Below are positions 12,201 through 24,263 of a stretch of DNA of 64,000 nt, piece after piece. The notes beneath the pieces are model-generated. The model was not told the DNA's origin, ran no database searches, and was given only the letters and a program-made list of their open reading frames with translations. Origin of the DNA: Stomoxys calcitrans (taxonomy: Eukaryota > Arthropoda > Insecta > Diptera > Muscidae); NCBI RefSeq assembly GCF_963082655.1, contig NC_081553.1:31731114-31795113 (forward strand). The letters run 5' to 3'. How positions within the stretch are numbered: position 1 is the first letter of the stretch; every line of letters begins with the position of its first letter. Both the position numbers and the translations under genes were made by a program.

Positions 12201-12511
12201 CGAGGGAGAATGGAAATGGTGAGGACCTCTAGGTCAAGATTGTTCCAGAATCCTTGGCTCTCCTGAAGTTTTCGCAAGGAAGCGTTAAATACGACTCATG
12301 GAGTTGGGGCGACGAGGCCCGTGGAGTTGGGGAAAATGGGCTGCCTCCGGCTACTGTAGATCTATCTGTAACACTCAGCTGAATTATGGGGAGGTGAGAT
12401 TGATAAGGCCCTAGTTCAGGAACCATGGTTATCAGGTAAACGAGTTTGAGGATTCAGATCACGCAATCGTAAAGTCATCTCTCCCCCGACAGAAGGTAAG
12501 CTTAAAACTGT
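12201..12511 (+). pseudogene. Jockey-like LINE endonuclease N-terminus (relic)
   Basis: Near 12400-12450 the plus strand reads ALVQEPWLSGKRV, the conserved QEPW block at the start of Jockey/R1-type endonucleases. An in-frame stop follows. This is probably the same element as the ORF1 piece upstream and the RT pieces downstream, separated by SINE insertions. Confidence 0.6.
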
Positions 12512-12524
12512 ATCATAGTATGTA

Positions 12525-12821
12525 AGGAGGCCACCGTAGTGCAGAGGTTAGCATGTCCGCCTATGACGCTGAACGCCTGGGTTCGAAATCTGGCGAGATC
12601 ATCAGAAAAAAATTTTCAGCGGTGGTTTTCCCCTCCTAATCCTGGCAACATTTGTGAGGTATTATGCCATGTAAAACTTCTCTCCAAAGAGGTGTTGCAC
12701 TGCGGCACGCCGTTCGGACTCGGCAATAAAAAGAAGGCCCTTGTCATTGAGCTTAAACTTAAATCGGACTGCACTTATTGATATGTGAGAAGTTTGCCCC
12801 TGTTCTTTCGTGGAATTTGCA
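12525..12821 (+). repeat. tRNA-derived SINE
   Basis: This second SINE copy has head CCACCGTAGTGCAGAGG and a mutated B box (GGTTCGAAATC). It is flanked by an imperfect 13-bp duplication, ATCATAGTATGTA (12512-12524) and ATCATAGCAAGTA (12822-12834). The flank divergence suggests an old insertion. Confidence 0.85.
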
Positions 12822-12834
12822 ATCATAGCAAGTA

Positions 12835-13626
12835 GAGATTTGAATCTAACCCTGATATCCCGTTGCAGCAACAAAGATTAAACGATTGTGGCCCTAATTA
12901 TCTGCAACAAGTGAAAACACCCCAACTTTTTACAACCGAATTAGAAAACAGTTTGAAGTCTCAGACTGGATGGTCTTCACACAGTGCTCCTTTTCGAATC
13001 TCTACAGGGCAGGGTTTTAGGTTGAACAAGAGAGAGTGGAAAGGAAGTCGTATGGGAATACGAGGAGGTCAAACGGGAAACGTTTCAGTGCCCTGGATGG
13101 CCTATTTATATCGGACGTAAGGGAACTGCAGCAGATAGTGAATATTGTTATGGAGAGCATGAATGAGGCCTTTCGGAAGGCATGTCCAAAACGAAGCAAT
13201 AACGGTGAACGCTGGAATTAAAGGTGCTCAGAAAGAGAAAGCTGGTTAACAAGGCGCAGAAGCAGGAAACTGTAGAGGACTCCAAGGATCCTTTTACGTC
13301 AAAATGGCATTCACACCGAGAACAACCAGAAAAGCACAAAAATCAGGATATCTTAATACACATGAATCCATGAAAGATATCATAGGTGACATCGTTGACG
13401 AGGATAAGATACCATGGGCAGTTCGCAACCTCAGGCCATTCAAGTTTTTTAGAATAGACGGGATCTTCCCGTTCCAGCCATGGTAGAGCTTGTGGTCACG
13501 GATTTTCAGGGCAAACCTAGAACTATCTTACTTTACGAGGGCTTAGAGGGAGGTCTGTTCCCAAGATTGGAGAAATAAATCACATCACTGTGAAGGATTA
13601 TAGGCCAATCAGTCTGTCATCATTTT
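12835..13626 (+). pseudogene. Jockey-like LINE linker and RT start (relic)
   Basis: Decayed coding sequence on the plus strand includes AFRKACPKR (about 13167) and, near 13560-13620, a VKDYRPISLSSF block. The latter is the conserved RPISL motif at the start of LINE reverse transcriptases. A HINE-A interrupts it immediately afterwards, at 13627. Several stops and frame shifts are present. Confidence 0.7.
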
Positions 13627-14995
13627 TATACCCACCACCGAAGGATGGGGGTATATTCATTTTGTCATTTCTTTTGCAACACATCGAAATATCCATTTCC
13701 GACCCTATAAAGTATATATATACTTGATCAGCGTAAAAATCTAAGACGATCTAGACATGTCCGTAAGTCTGTCCGTCTGTCTGTTGAAATCACGCTACAG
13801 TCTTTAAAAATTGAGATATCGAGCTGAAGTTTTGCACAGCTTCTTTTTTTTTGTCCATAAGAAGGTAAAGGTCGAAGATGGGCTATATCGGACTAAATCT
13901 TGATATAACCCCCATATAGACCGATGGGCCTATTTAGGGTATTAGGCCCATAAAAGCAACATTTATTTGATGAGATTTGGAAAAGTGAGTTGTGTTAGGC
14001 CCCCCGACATCCTTTGTTAATTTTGCTCAGATCGGTCCAGATTTGGTTATAGCTGCCATATAGACCGATCCTCCGATTTAGGGTCTTAGGCCCATAAAAA
14101 CCACATTTATTATCTGAATTTGCCAAAATTTGGGACAGAGAGTTGCTTTAGGCCCTTCGATATTATTCTTTGATTTCGCCCAGATCGGTCCAGATTTGGA
14201 TACAGCTGTCATATAGACCGATCCTTCGATTTAGGGTCTTAGCCGGATAAAAGCCACATTTATTATCAGATGTTGCTGAAATTCGGGAGAGTGAGTTATT
14301 TCAGGCCCCTCGACATTCTTCTTCAATTTGGCCTTGATCAGTCCAGAGTTGGATATAGCTGCCATATATACCGATTTGTCGATTTAAGGTTTTGGGCCCA
14401 TAAAAGGCGCATTTATCGTCCGATATCGCCGAAATTTGGGACAGTGAGTTAAGTTAAGCCCCTTGATATACTTCTGCAATATGGCTCAGATCGGTTCAGA
14501 ATTGGATATAGCTGGCATATAGACCGATCCGCCGATTTAGTGTCTTAGGCCCATAAAAGCCACATTTATTATCCGATTTTGCTGAAATCGGGGACAGTCA
14601 GTTGTGTTAAGCCCTTCGACATCTTTCTTCAATTTAGCTCAGATAGGTCCTGATTTGGATATAGCTGCCATGTAGACCGATATCTCGATTTAAGGTCCCC
14701 ATAAAAGGCGCATTTAAAATCCGATATCATTAAAATTTGACACAGTGACTTATGTTAGGCTTTTCGACATCGGTGTCGTATATGGTTCCGATCGGTTTAT
14801 TTTTAGATATAGCCACTGTACTTATAATTATTTGGTCCATACATATTTCGGAACATATTTCGATATAACTGCTATATGACACAAGGTATGCAATTTTCAC
14901 CGGATTTTGATGAAAGGTGATTTATTGTACATATATACCCGAGATGGTGGGTATCCAAAGTTCGGACCGGCCGAACTTAACGCCTTTTCACTTGT
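13627..14995 (+). mobile_element. HINE-A, complete (1369 bp), inside LINE RT
   Basis: It starts TATACCCACCACC and ends CACTTGT. It has a short GTCTGTCCGTCTGTCTG run, about seven 153-bp units, the inverted GGTGGTGGGTATCC and a hairpin near 14959-14977 with one mismatch. It lies between T residues in an RT frame. Removing it leaves the RT frame open across the junction, which supports precise T|T insertion. Confidence 0.85.
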
Positions 14996-15690
14996 TATTT
15001 ATAACACAGAAAAAATTTATAGATCTAAAAGTGAGAAAGGGACTGACACCGGAGAATTTCAGTGGGACAGAACATATTGGGTTGCCCAAAAAGTAATTGC
15101 GGATTTTTCATATAGTCGGCGTTGACAAATTTTTCACAGCTCGTGACTCTGTAATTGCATTCTTTCTTCTGTCAGTTATCAGCTGTTACTTTTAGCTTGC
15201 TTTAGAAAAAAAGTGTAAAAAAAGTATATTTGATTAAAATTCATTCTAAGTTTTATTAACAATGCATTTACTTTCTTTTAAAAAATCCGCAATTACTTTT
15301 TGGGCAACCCAATAGATACCTCAAACGGAGGTAAGTGGAGACGGCGCTACATGAAGTGGTACAAGAGGTCGAGATGTCTCTTCATCAGAAGAAGTACACG
15401 ATGACGAACTTCCTTGTTTTTGAGGGGCATTTAACAACGTTGAGATAGGGTCGATAGTCACCACACTGGATCCACCGAGTACCTGCCGGTAGACGGATAA
15501 TATGCTTCGCGGCAATATTATAAATGCCGACTTCGGAGGCAGTGTGTACTCGAAAAGCGAATGACAAGGGGAACGCCTAAAGGAGGTATGTTCTCGCCGA
15601 TTCTCTGGAACCTGGTGAAAAACAAAGTCCTATTGTATCTCACCAGAGCCGGTGTGAGACCGATCGCATAAACGGACGGTTTCGTCTTAT
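14996..15690 (+). pseudogene. Jockey-like LINE reverse transcriptase palm (relic)
   Basis: After the HINE the RT resumes and is interrupted by a mariner MITE. Downstream blocks include VETALHEVV (about 15333), GAFNNV (about 15428) and RGTPKGGMFSPILWNLV (about 15570-15625), a hallmark of Jockey-group RTs. The catalytic YADD position reads as a stop plus TDG, so the element is dead. Frame shifts separate the blocks. Confidence 0.8.
15077..15312 (-). mobile_element. mariner-type MITE (236 bp)
   Basis: The ends are perfect inverted repeats of about 32 bp beginning TTGGGTTGCCCAAAAAGTAA. They are flanked by TA on both sides (15075-15076 and 15313-15314). There is no coding sequence. The terminal sequence resembles mariner elements of the mellifera type, from memory of the family. 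The orientation is opposite to the 16792 copy. It is inserted in the LINE RT relic. Confidence 0.9.
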
Positions 15691-16677
15691 TGATTCCCGA
15701 CAGATTTCTGTGTACAAAATAGTGAGCAACCAGTCAATTGTGGTATTTGTTTCTTTTCGGGGAACTACCACATGCTTGATGGTTGAGGAACAATTCACAA
15801 TGGCAACCATGTTGAGCATAATTGTAATTAAATTTGGATCATATCCAAAAATATATGTGTATGTATAAATCATTATTATGCCTTTTTATCGCAATGAAAT
15901 TCATTTCTTCCATACACACACACACTCAGATACGCACACTATCTCTTGCCACACGACTTTATTGTGGGCCTTCCAAAATTGTTCTTCTTAATGTCTGTCT
16001 ACTTATTTTGTTTGTCTTGTTTTAATATCCTTGGTCCCACAAAACCCCCAAACTATTCAAGGCAATAGTTTTGAAAAACAAAAGGAAGCTAGCAGTTGGC
16101 TAGAGTATGGAGTCTATTTTTCGCCTCAATAAAATATCGTTTTCTTCGTTTCATTTCTTAGGGAGACAATTTCTATGGATTTTATTGAAATGTTATTGTC
16201 CTGGCGATTATGACTATTATGTTGAAAGTATTTTCTTCTTGGATGCCATTGTCATCTTTTGGCTTTTCTTGGCATGCATCGCAGTGGTCTGTCTATCTGT
16301 CTGGCAGTTTATGGTCTGACATTTATGGGGATTATATTCTTAAGTGAAGTTGGCTAAAAAACCAAAAATTAGATTTCAATTTCATTTCTCACCAAAGAAA
16401 ATTATTTTTACAGCAAGTAGGATTGGCAGAAAGGCGATTAAAGCTTTTTTTCAAAGGAATCTGAGGGAGAGAAAGATAATTGCAGATTTTAGCTGGCCAT
16501 CAATTCCTTTCCTTCTATACAGAAACTTTGGCTTCTTATGAATTTAAAGCCTTATAAGCTTGACAGGCTAGACCAGGTCCAGGTGGAGAAAAATTTTGGT
16601 GAGCTTGACATTTCGAAACCACATTATACTACACTCCCTGCTCTCATATTATGAGTGCAGTGCTAATACCAGCTCCA
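15691..16677. other. Gene-free spacer
   Basis: AT-rich sequence with no recognised repeat or gene. A 70-codon hydrophobic open frame at 16107-16319 has no supporting signal. Confidence 0.45.
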
Positions 16678-17864
16678 ACAAGTAAAAGCGTGCTTAGTTC
16701 GGCCGGGCAGAATCTTGGGAACCCACCATCATGGATTTTGCTAAAAATTCAAAACAAAATAAATTTAGTTGAAGGGCATAATTTTATATTATTGGGTTGC
16801 CCAAAAAGTAATTGCGGATTTTTTAAAAGAAAATAAATGTATTTTTAATAAAATTTAGAATGAACTTTAATCAAATATACTTTTTTTACACTTTTTTCTA
16901 AAGCAAGCTAAAAGTAACAGCTGATAACTGACAGAAGAAAGAATGCAATTACAGAGTCACAAGCTGTGAAAAAATTTGTCAACGCCGACTATATGAAAAA
17001 TCCGCAATTACTTTTTGGGCAACCCAATATATACTAAATTTCTGTGAAACTAGCAAAAAATTAAGCTTCTAGGAACCAAACAAGGATGATTGAGAAGCCG
17101 GTTTACCTGGGAGCTATATTTGGACCGTATTTGGCACAGTTGTCGGAAGTCTTAATAGAACACCACATGCAAAATGTCATCCAAATCTGGCCAAATTGCA
17201 GATATATGTCAAGGCCTTAACTTAACTCACTGTCCCAAATTTCGGCGACATCGGACAATAAATGCGCATTTTTTGTGCCCAAAACCTTAAATCGAGAGAT
17301 CCGTCTATAAGGCAGCTATATCCAAATCTGCACCGATTTGGGGCAAGTTGAAGAAAGACGTCGAAGGGCCTAGCACAACTCACTGCCCCAAATTTCAGCA
17401 AGATCGGGTAATAAATGTGGCTTTTATGGGCCTAAGACCCTAAATCGGCGGATCGGTTTATATGGCAACTATATCCAAATCTGAATTGATCTAAGCCAAA
17501 TTGGAGAAGGATGTCGAAGGGCCCAACACAACTCACTGTCTCAAATTTCAGCAAAATCGGACAATAAATGTGGCTTTTATGGACCTAAGACCCTAAATTC
17601 GCTATGACTTCCAACTACTGTGCTTCGTATGGTTCAAATCGGTCGATAACCTGATATAGCTGCCATATAAGCCGATCTTTGGCCTTGACTTCTTGAGCCT
17701 CTGGAGACCGCAATTCTTATCCGATTGGAGTGAAATTTTGCATGACGTGTTTTATTATGACTTTCAGCAACTGTGCCAAATAAATGTTCAAATCGGTTTA
17801 TAACCTGACATAGCTGCCATATAAACCGAAACCGAAATCTCAAATACCAATCATTTAAGCCACA
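16678..17864. mobile_element. Composite HINE-B/HINE-A fragments
   Basis: It begins with a minus-strand HINE-B 3' end, ACAAGTAAAAGCGTGC plus the damaged hairpin TTCGGCCGGGCAGAA. A MITE is inserted at 16792. HINE-A units follow (about 17210-17600), then HINE-B units in the opposite orientation (17620-17864). The mixture implies several insertion or rearrangement events. Confidence 0.6.
16792..17027 (+). mobile_element. mariner-type MITE (236 bp)
   Basis: Same element as at 15077, with complete inverted ends and flanking TA at 16790-16791 and 17028-17029. It is used here as the plus orientation. Confidence 0.9.
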
Positions 17865-19168
17865 TATTATCATGGTCGGTAAATTTGTATTCTTTGAGGA
17901 AGGGGCGGTGTCCCAAATACATGGTCACACATTTGGATATCAGATTCGTATTCTACTCCCAAATATCTTTATTTGAGCCCCATATGAGAAAGGAGTAGAC
18001 CTCCAGAAAATTGAATCCAAAAGTGGGTATAAATTTTGCGCTCTACTCCCCAATACCTGTCATTTGACACCCAGAAGCTCTTAGCCCAAAAAATTATAAG
18101 CATCGTGAAATACTCTCAAATATCATTTATTTGAACCCCACATTGCCATTGGACTGAAAATTGGATATCAAATTCGTTTCCAAACCTCAAATACCTTTCA
18201 TTTAAGAGGTATGGGCCCTAAAAACTATCAATAGCGAGCTCCACTCTCTTAAAGACCCAAATTGTCATGGTGAGAAAATTCGTCCTATTTGGGGTTTGTT
18301 ATGGTGGTGGGTCGTGACCTAGACAGTTGGTCCCGAATGAAAGGTATTTGGGCTACTGCCAAAGGAGTAGTTGGCAAATATGTTCGGTTTGGGGGATGGG
18401 ACGGCCACTCAGTGACTTATATAAAATATATATAAACTTCGTGTTCTAATCTATTAGGTTGCCCAAAAAGTAATTGCGGATTTTTTAAAAGAAAGTAAAT
18501 GCATTTTTAATAAAACTTAGAATGAACTTTAATCAAATATACTTTTTTTACACTTTTTTTTCTAAAGCAAGCTAAAAGTAACAGCTGATAATTGACAGAA
18601 GAAAGAATGCAATTACAGAGTCACAAGCTGTGAAAAAATTTGTCAACGCCGACTATATGAAAAATCCGCAATTACTTTTTGGGCAACCCAATAAAAAATC
18701 TCTTGTTTGAACCTCCAATTGCAATGGTCAGCAAATACTTCCCATTTGGGTGGTGTTATGGGGGTAGGTTAGCCCCATAGACACTTTTCCCAAATATTCA
18801 TATCAGATTCTTGCTTTATTTCCAAAGACCTTTGATTTGAGCCTCATATTGCTATGGTCGTAAATTTGCCCTCTTTGGGGGATGTTCTCGGGGATGAGCT
18901 CCCTCAAACACTTTGTGCCACATCTGGATATCAGATTCGTATTCTACACCAATAACCTTTTTTTTTAAGCCCAATATTGCGATGGTCAGTAAAAACGTCC
19001 TGTTTGGGGGGTGTTTTGGGGAAGGGGTGGACCCCCAATAACTTGGTCCCACAGTTGGATATCAGACTGGTATTTTACTCGCAAAAACCTTTTATTTGAG
19101 TCCCATATTGCTATGATCAGTAAATAAGTCCTGTTTGGGGGTCGTTTTGGGGAAGGGATGGACCCCTA
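17865..19168 (-). repeat. Family C minisatellite-like element
   Basis: Tandem units of roughly 120-135 bp carry ATTTGAGCCCCATATTG, TCAGATTCGTATTCTACTCC and runs of G/C such as GGGTGGACCCCC. Read in the family orientation this is minus strand. Neither the GC-rich end nor the TTTGTTTGTTTG end is present. A MITE lies inside at 18454-18691. Confidence 0.65.
18454..18691 (+). mobile_element. mariner-type MITE (238 bp)
   Basis: Terminal repeats are intact except for one change in the left end (TTAGGTTGCCC). It is flanked by TA and inserted in family C sequence. Confidence 0.88.
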
Positions 19169-19717
19169 TATGTGTTAAATATGTTAAGGGGCTTAACTTA
19201 ACTCACTGTCCCAAATTTCGGCCATATCGAACAATAAATGCGCATTTTATGGGCCCAAAACCTTAAATCAAGAGATCGGTCTATATGGCAGCTATATCCA
19301 AATCTGAACCAATCTGGGGCAAATTAAAGAAAGATTTCGAAGGGCTTATCACAACTCTCTGTCCCAAATTTCAGTAAAATCGGATAATAAATGTGGCTTT
19401 TATGGGCCTAAGACCCTAAATCGGCGGATCGGTCTATATGGGGGCTGTAGAAAGATATAGTCCGATATAGCCCATCTTCGAACTTAATATGTGCAAAGTT
19501 TCAGCTCAATATCTCTATTTTTATAGACTGTCGCATGATTTCAACAGATAGACGGACAGACAGACGGACAGACAGATGGACGGACATGGGCAGATAATTT
19601 TAGATTTTTACGCTGATCAAGAATTTATATACTTTTTAGGGTCGGAAATGGATATTTCAATGCGTTGCAAACGGAATGACAAAATGAATATACCCCCATC
19701 CTTTGGTGGTGGGTATA
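19169..19717 (-). mobile_element. HINE-A, 5' part
   Basis: Minus-strand element. Two to three 153-bp units are followed by the AGACGGACAGACAGACGG microsatellite and the complete inverted start ending GGTGGTGGGTATA at 19717. The 3' hairpin end is absent, replaced by family C at the left boundary. Confidence 0.75.
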
Positions 19718-20903
19718 AAAATGGCGATAAATTCATAAAACTTTGACTCTAAGTTTGAGTATTGCCACTCTCTGCTTGCCATCCTTTCATGAAGGATATG
19801 AATTTTGCCTTACGCACACACAGCTTCTTTCTCACATATTACCCCTTTCCAATTTCACTTATCGTCTGTTTAGTTTTATAATAACAATATTTGGAAACAT
19901 AACGCAGAAACATTCTCCCCCTTTTTGAATTGCTTTAGCCCTCATAACAAGGACGGCAAATAATCATAAATTTCATAACCATATGAAAGGGGCTGTGTAA
20001 AACCCTTCGAGTGTATAATACCCCACAACTTTGTTATGTCTGATTATATTTTCTTGTCGAAAAATGCAGACAGTCAACAAACAAACTCGGCATTCAAGCA
20101 AGCAATCTGCCAACCTGTCAACCCTCAAAACACGGAAGATTTTGAAAATGACTAAAGTATTGCAAAAAGAGGCGTTAAGGCATGTGAATGGCGGCTTTAT
20201 TGCAGATAATAGCAAGAAATTTTTGTGCCCCAAAAAAAAAAAAAAAAAATTATTTCATATTCGTATATTAAACACGTGTCTCTAGAATTTATATTTTCGA
20301 GGAATTTTGAATTCAGTCATCAGTAAAAGAAAAAGGTCCACCACTGGGCTGGGGTCGTTCCCTGTAGCAAAAAAAAAAAAAAAGAAGTATACAAAAAAAT
20401 TTAAGCTATTTTCCTAAAATGAGGAATAAGAGAATGGCAAATGTAATGAAAATGAATTATTTCAGAAAAAAAAAAAAATGATGGAAAACAGCGCACAAAT
20501 GTCATTTTTATTTGCAAATTCCTTGAACCTAAGGCATCATTTTGTGAGGGAGTATGAGAAAAAGGAAACATTTTATGCTCATTTAAATGCAAGACAATAC
20601 ACAGAGTTTGAATTGTTTTTTCTCTTTGGTAGGCTCACTGTCAGCAATAAGTAATTTGTATTGCTCGTATTACTTCAACTAAATATTCAAGAATTTATGA
20701 AATTATCTTTACACGTTAATGTCATTTACACAGTGAAATTAAAACCAAGAACACGTTCTAGCATATCATAGCGGAATGTCAATATCATTAGAATCTTTTT
20801 AATTTGACAACAGAAAACAAGAGCTAAGAAAATAGACAAGAACAAGTAGAATGGTATTAAACACATCCGGAACGAACTTTGGTTGCATCTTATATATAAC
20901 CAG
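19718..20903. other. Gene-free spacer with poly-A tracts
   Basis: This holds several A runs (for example 20230-20249 and 20370-20383). I see no recognised repeat family and no supportable gene. Confidence 0.5.
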
Positions 20904-22795
20904 CAAGGAAAGGCAAAAGTCGGGCGGAGCCGACAGTATAATACCCTACACATACCCAATAAGTATTTACAATGTGGGAGCTATATACGATTCTGAACGA
21001 ATTTCGATGGACCTCGGCGAGCAAATATGTTATGTACTGATTTGAACTATTCTGAACACAGTTGTTGAAAATCATAACAAAACATCTCATGCAAAATTTC
21101 AGCCAAATCGGATAATAATTGCGTCATCTAGAGGCTCAAGAAGTCAAGACCCCAGATCGGCTTATATGACAGCTATATCAGGTAATGGACCGATTTGAAC
21201 CGTACTCAGCACAGTTATTGGAAGTCATAATAAAACACCTCATGCAAAATTTCAGTCAAATCTGATTGGAATTGCGTCCTCTAGAGGCTCAAGAAGTCAA
21301 GACCCAAGATCGGTTTATATGACAGCTATATCAGGTTATGGACCGATTTTAACTATTCTTAGCACAGTTGTTGAAAGTCATAATAAAACACCTCATGCCA
21401 AATTTCAGCCGAATCGGATAATAATTGCGGTATCTAGAGGCTCAAGAAGTCAAGACCCCAGATCGGTTAAATGACAGCTATATCAGGTTATGGACCGATT
21501 TAAACCATACTCAGCACAGTTATTGAAAGTCATAATAAAACACCTCATGCAAAATTTCAGTCAAATCGGATAATAATTGCGTCCTCTAGAGGCTCAAGAA
21601 GTCAAGACCCCAGATAGGTTTATATGGCAGCTACAACAAGTTATGGACCGATTTGAACTATTCTTGGCATAGTTGTTGAAAGTCACAACAAAACACCTCA
21701 TGCCAAATTTCAGCCAAATCGGATTGAAATTGCTCCCTGTAGAGGCTCAAGAAGTCAAGACCCCAGATCGGTTTATATGGCAGCTATATCAGGTTACGTA
21801 CCGATTTAAACCATACTCAGCACAGTTATTGGAAGCCATAACAAAACACCTCATGCAAAATTGCAGCCAAATCGGATAAGAATTGTGCCCCCTAGCGGCT
21901 CAAGAAGTCAAGATCCCAGATCGGTTTATATGGCAGCTATATCAGGTTATAGACCGATTTTAACTATTCTTAGCATAATTGTTGAAAGTCATAACAAAAC
22001 ACCTGATGCAGAATTTCAGCCAAATCGGATAATAATTGCGTCATCTAGAGGCTCAAGAAGTCAAGACCCCAGATCGGATTATATGACAGCTATATCAGGT
22101 AATAGACCGATTTGAACCGTACTCAGCACAGTTATTGGAAGTCATAATAAAACGCCTCATGCAATATTTCAGCCAAATCGGATAATAATTGCGTCCTCTA
22201 GAGGCTCAAGAAGTCAAGACCCCACATCGGTTTATATGGCAGCTATAACAGGTTATGGACCGATTTGAACTATTCTTAACACAGTTGTTGAAAGTCATAA
22301 CGAAACACGTCATGCAATATTTCAGCCAAATCGGATTGGAATTGCTCCCTGTAGAGGCTCAAGAAGTCAAGACCCCAGATAGGTTTATATGGCAGCTATA
22401 TCAAGTTATGGACCGATTTGAACTATTCTTAGCATAGTTGTTGAAAGTCATAACAAAACCTCTCATGCGAAATTTCAGCCAAATCGGATAACAATTGCGA
22501 CCTCTAGGGACTCAAGAAGTCAAGACCCCAGATCGGTTTATATGGCAGCTATAACAGGTTATGGACCGATTTGAACTATTCTTAGCATAGTTGTTGAAAG
22601 TCATAACACAACACCTCATGCAAAATTTCAGCCAAATCGGATAATAATTGTGTCATCTAGAGGCTCAAGAAGTCAAGACCCCAGATCGGATTATATGACA
22701 GTTATATCAGGTTATGAACCGATTTAAACCATACTCAACACAGTTGTTGGAAGTCATAGCAAAACACCTCATGCAAAATTTCAGCTTTTTTTCAG
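20904..22795 (-). repeat. 153-bp HINE-B array, left arm of inverted pair
   Basis: A family D 3' end (palindrome AGTCGGGCGGAGCCGAC, about 20918-20934) leads into about eleven near-regular 153-bp units. Each contains GATCGGTTTATATGGCAGC, TTTCAGCCAAATCGGATAAT and CTCTAGAGGCTCAAGAAG. The array ends at TTTCAGCTTTTTTTCAGC (about 22780-22797), where orientation reverses. Confidence 0.8.
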
Positions 22796-24085
22796 CTTCA
22801 GCTTTTGGAGGGCATAATTCTTCTACGATTTGGCTGTAATTTTGCACGTGGTGTTTTGATATCACATCCAACAACTGTGCTAAGTATGATTAAAATCGGT
22901 TCATAGCCTGATATACCTGCCATATAAACCGATCTTGGATCTTGACCTTTTAGTCCTCTAGAGGGCGCAATTCTTATCCGATTTGTCTCAAATTTTGCAT
23001 GAGGTGTTTTATTACGACTTCAAAACACTGTGCAAATCGGTACATAACCTGATATAGCTGCTATATAAACCGATCTTGAGTCTAGTCTCCTTCAGCCTCC
23101 TTCAGCCTCAGCAATTCTCGTCCGAATAGACTAAAATTTGGCACGTAGTGTTCTGGTAATTACTTTCACTAACTGCACTATGTATGGGCCAAATCGGTTC
23201 ATAACCTGATATAGCAGCCATATAAACCTATCTGAGGTCTTGACTTCTTCAGCTTTTAGAGGTCATAATTCTTCTACGATTTGGCTGTAATTTTGCACGT
23301 GGTATTTTGATATCACATCCAACAACTGTGCTAAGTATGATTAAAGTCGGTTCATAGCCTGATATACCTGCCATATAAACCGATCTTGGACCTTGACCTT
23401 TTAGGCCTCTAGAGGGCGCAATTTTCATCCGATTTGTCTCAAATTTTGCATGAGACTTTTTCTTATAACTTCAAAACACTGTGCTAAGTATGGTACATAA
23501 CCTGATATAGCTGCCGTATAAACCTATCTGAAGTCTTGACTTCCTCAACTTTTAGAGGGCGTAATTCTTATCCGATTTGGCTGTAGTTTTGCACGTGGTG
23601 TTTTGGTTTCACTTCCAACCACTGAGCTTAGTATGATTGAAATCGGTGCATAACCTGATATAGCTGCCATATAAACCGAAAACTGGGATCTTTACTTCTT
23701 GAGCCTCTAGAGGGCGCAATTCTCATGCGCGTTGATAAAAATTTTGTACATCGGCTTCTCCCATCACCTTCAACATACGTGTCCAATATGATCAGAATCG
23801 ATCTATAGCTTGATACAACTCCCATATAAACCAATCTCCCAATTTAGCTTCTTGAGCCCCTACAAGACGCAATTCTTATCCGAATGGACTGAAATATTAC
23901 ACAATGACTTCTACAATGTTCAGCATTCAATTCATTTGTGGTCAGAATCGAACTATAACTTGATATAGCACCAGTAGCATAGCAGTTCTTATTCATTATT
24001 CTTTGTTTGCCTAAAAAGAGATGCCGCGCAAAGAACTCGACAAATGCTATCCATGGTGGAGGGTATGTAAAATTCGGCCCAGCCG
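22796..24085 (+). repeat. 153-bp HINE-B array, right arm of inverted pair
   Basis: About seven more diverged units run in plus orientation (GCTGCCATATAAACCGATCT). A HINE-B 3' end follows with GGTGGAGGGTATGTAAAATT and a worn hairpin, TTCGGCCCAGCCGAC (about 24072-24086). The usual ACTTGT terminus is not visible. Confidence 0.75.
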
Positions 24086-24263
24086 ACGCTCAGATGTTCT
24101 CTCATGCAAACCTCTGCACTACTGTGGATTCCAAATGTGGTGCAATGTTTCAAGCGGATATTGTTATTCATTCTACCACAATCGTAGTTTCCACAGACGG
24201 ATGGACCGACGGCCAGAGGGAGTGACTGATGGACAAACAGGCGGACATTGCTGTATCAACTTA

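Noticed and set aside
16107..16319. 70-aa hydrophobic open frame
   Set aside because: AT-rich sequence readily encodes Phe/Leu/Ile. There is no partner exon, recognisable domain or other support.
21861..22115. Many 60-140-codon open frames within 153-bp arrays (for example 5593-6139, 21673-22437, 32100-32387, 40356-40784)
   Set aside because: The 153-bp period keeps frames open across units, several frames and both strands are open at once, and none has an independent start or splicing context. They are better treated as repeat DNA.
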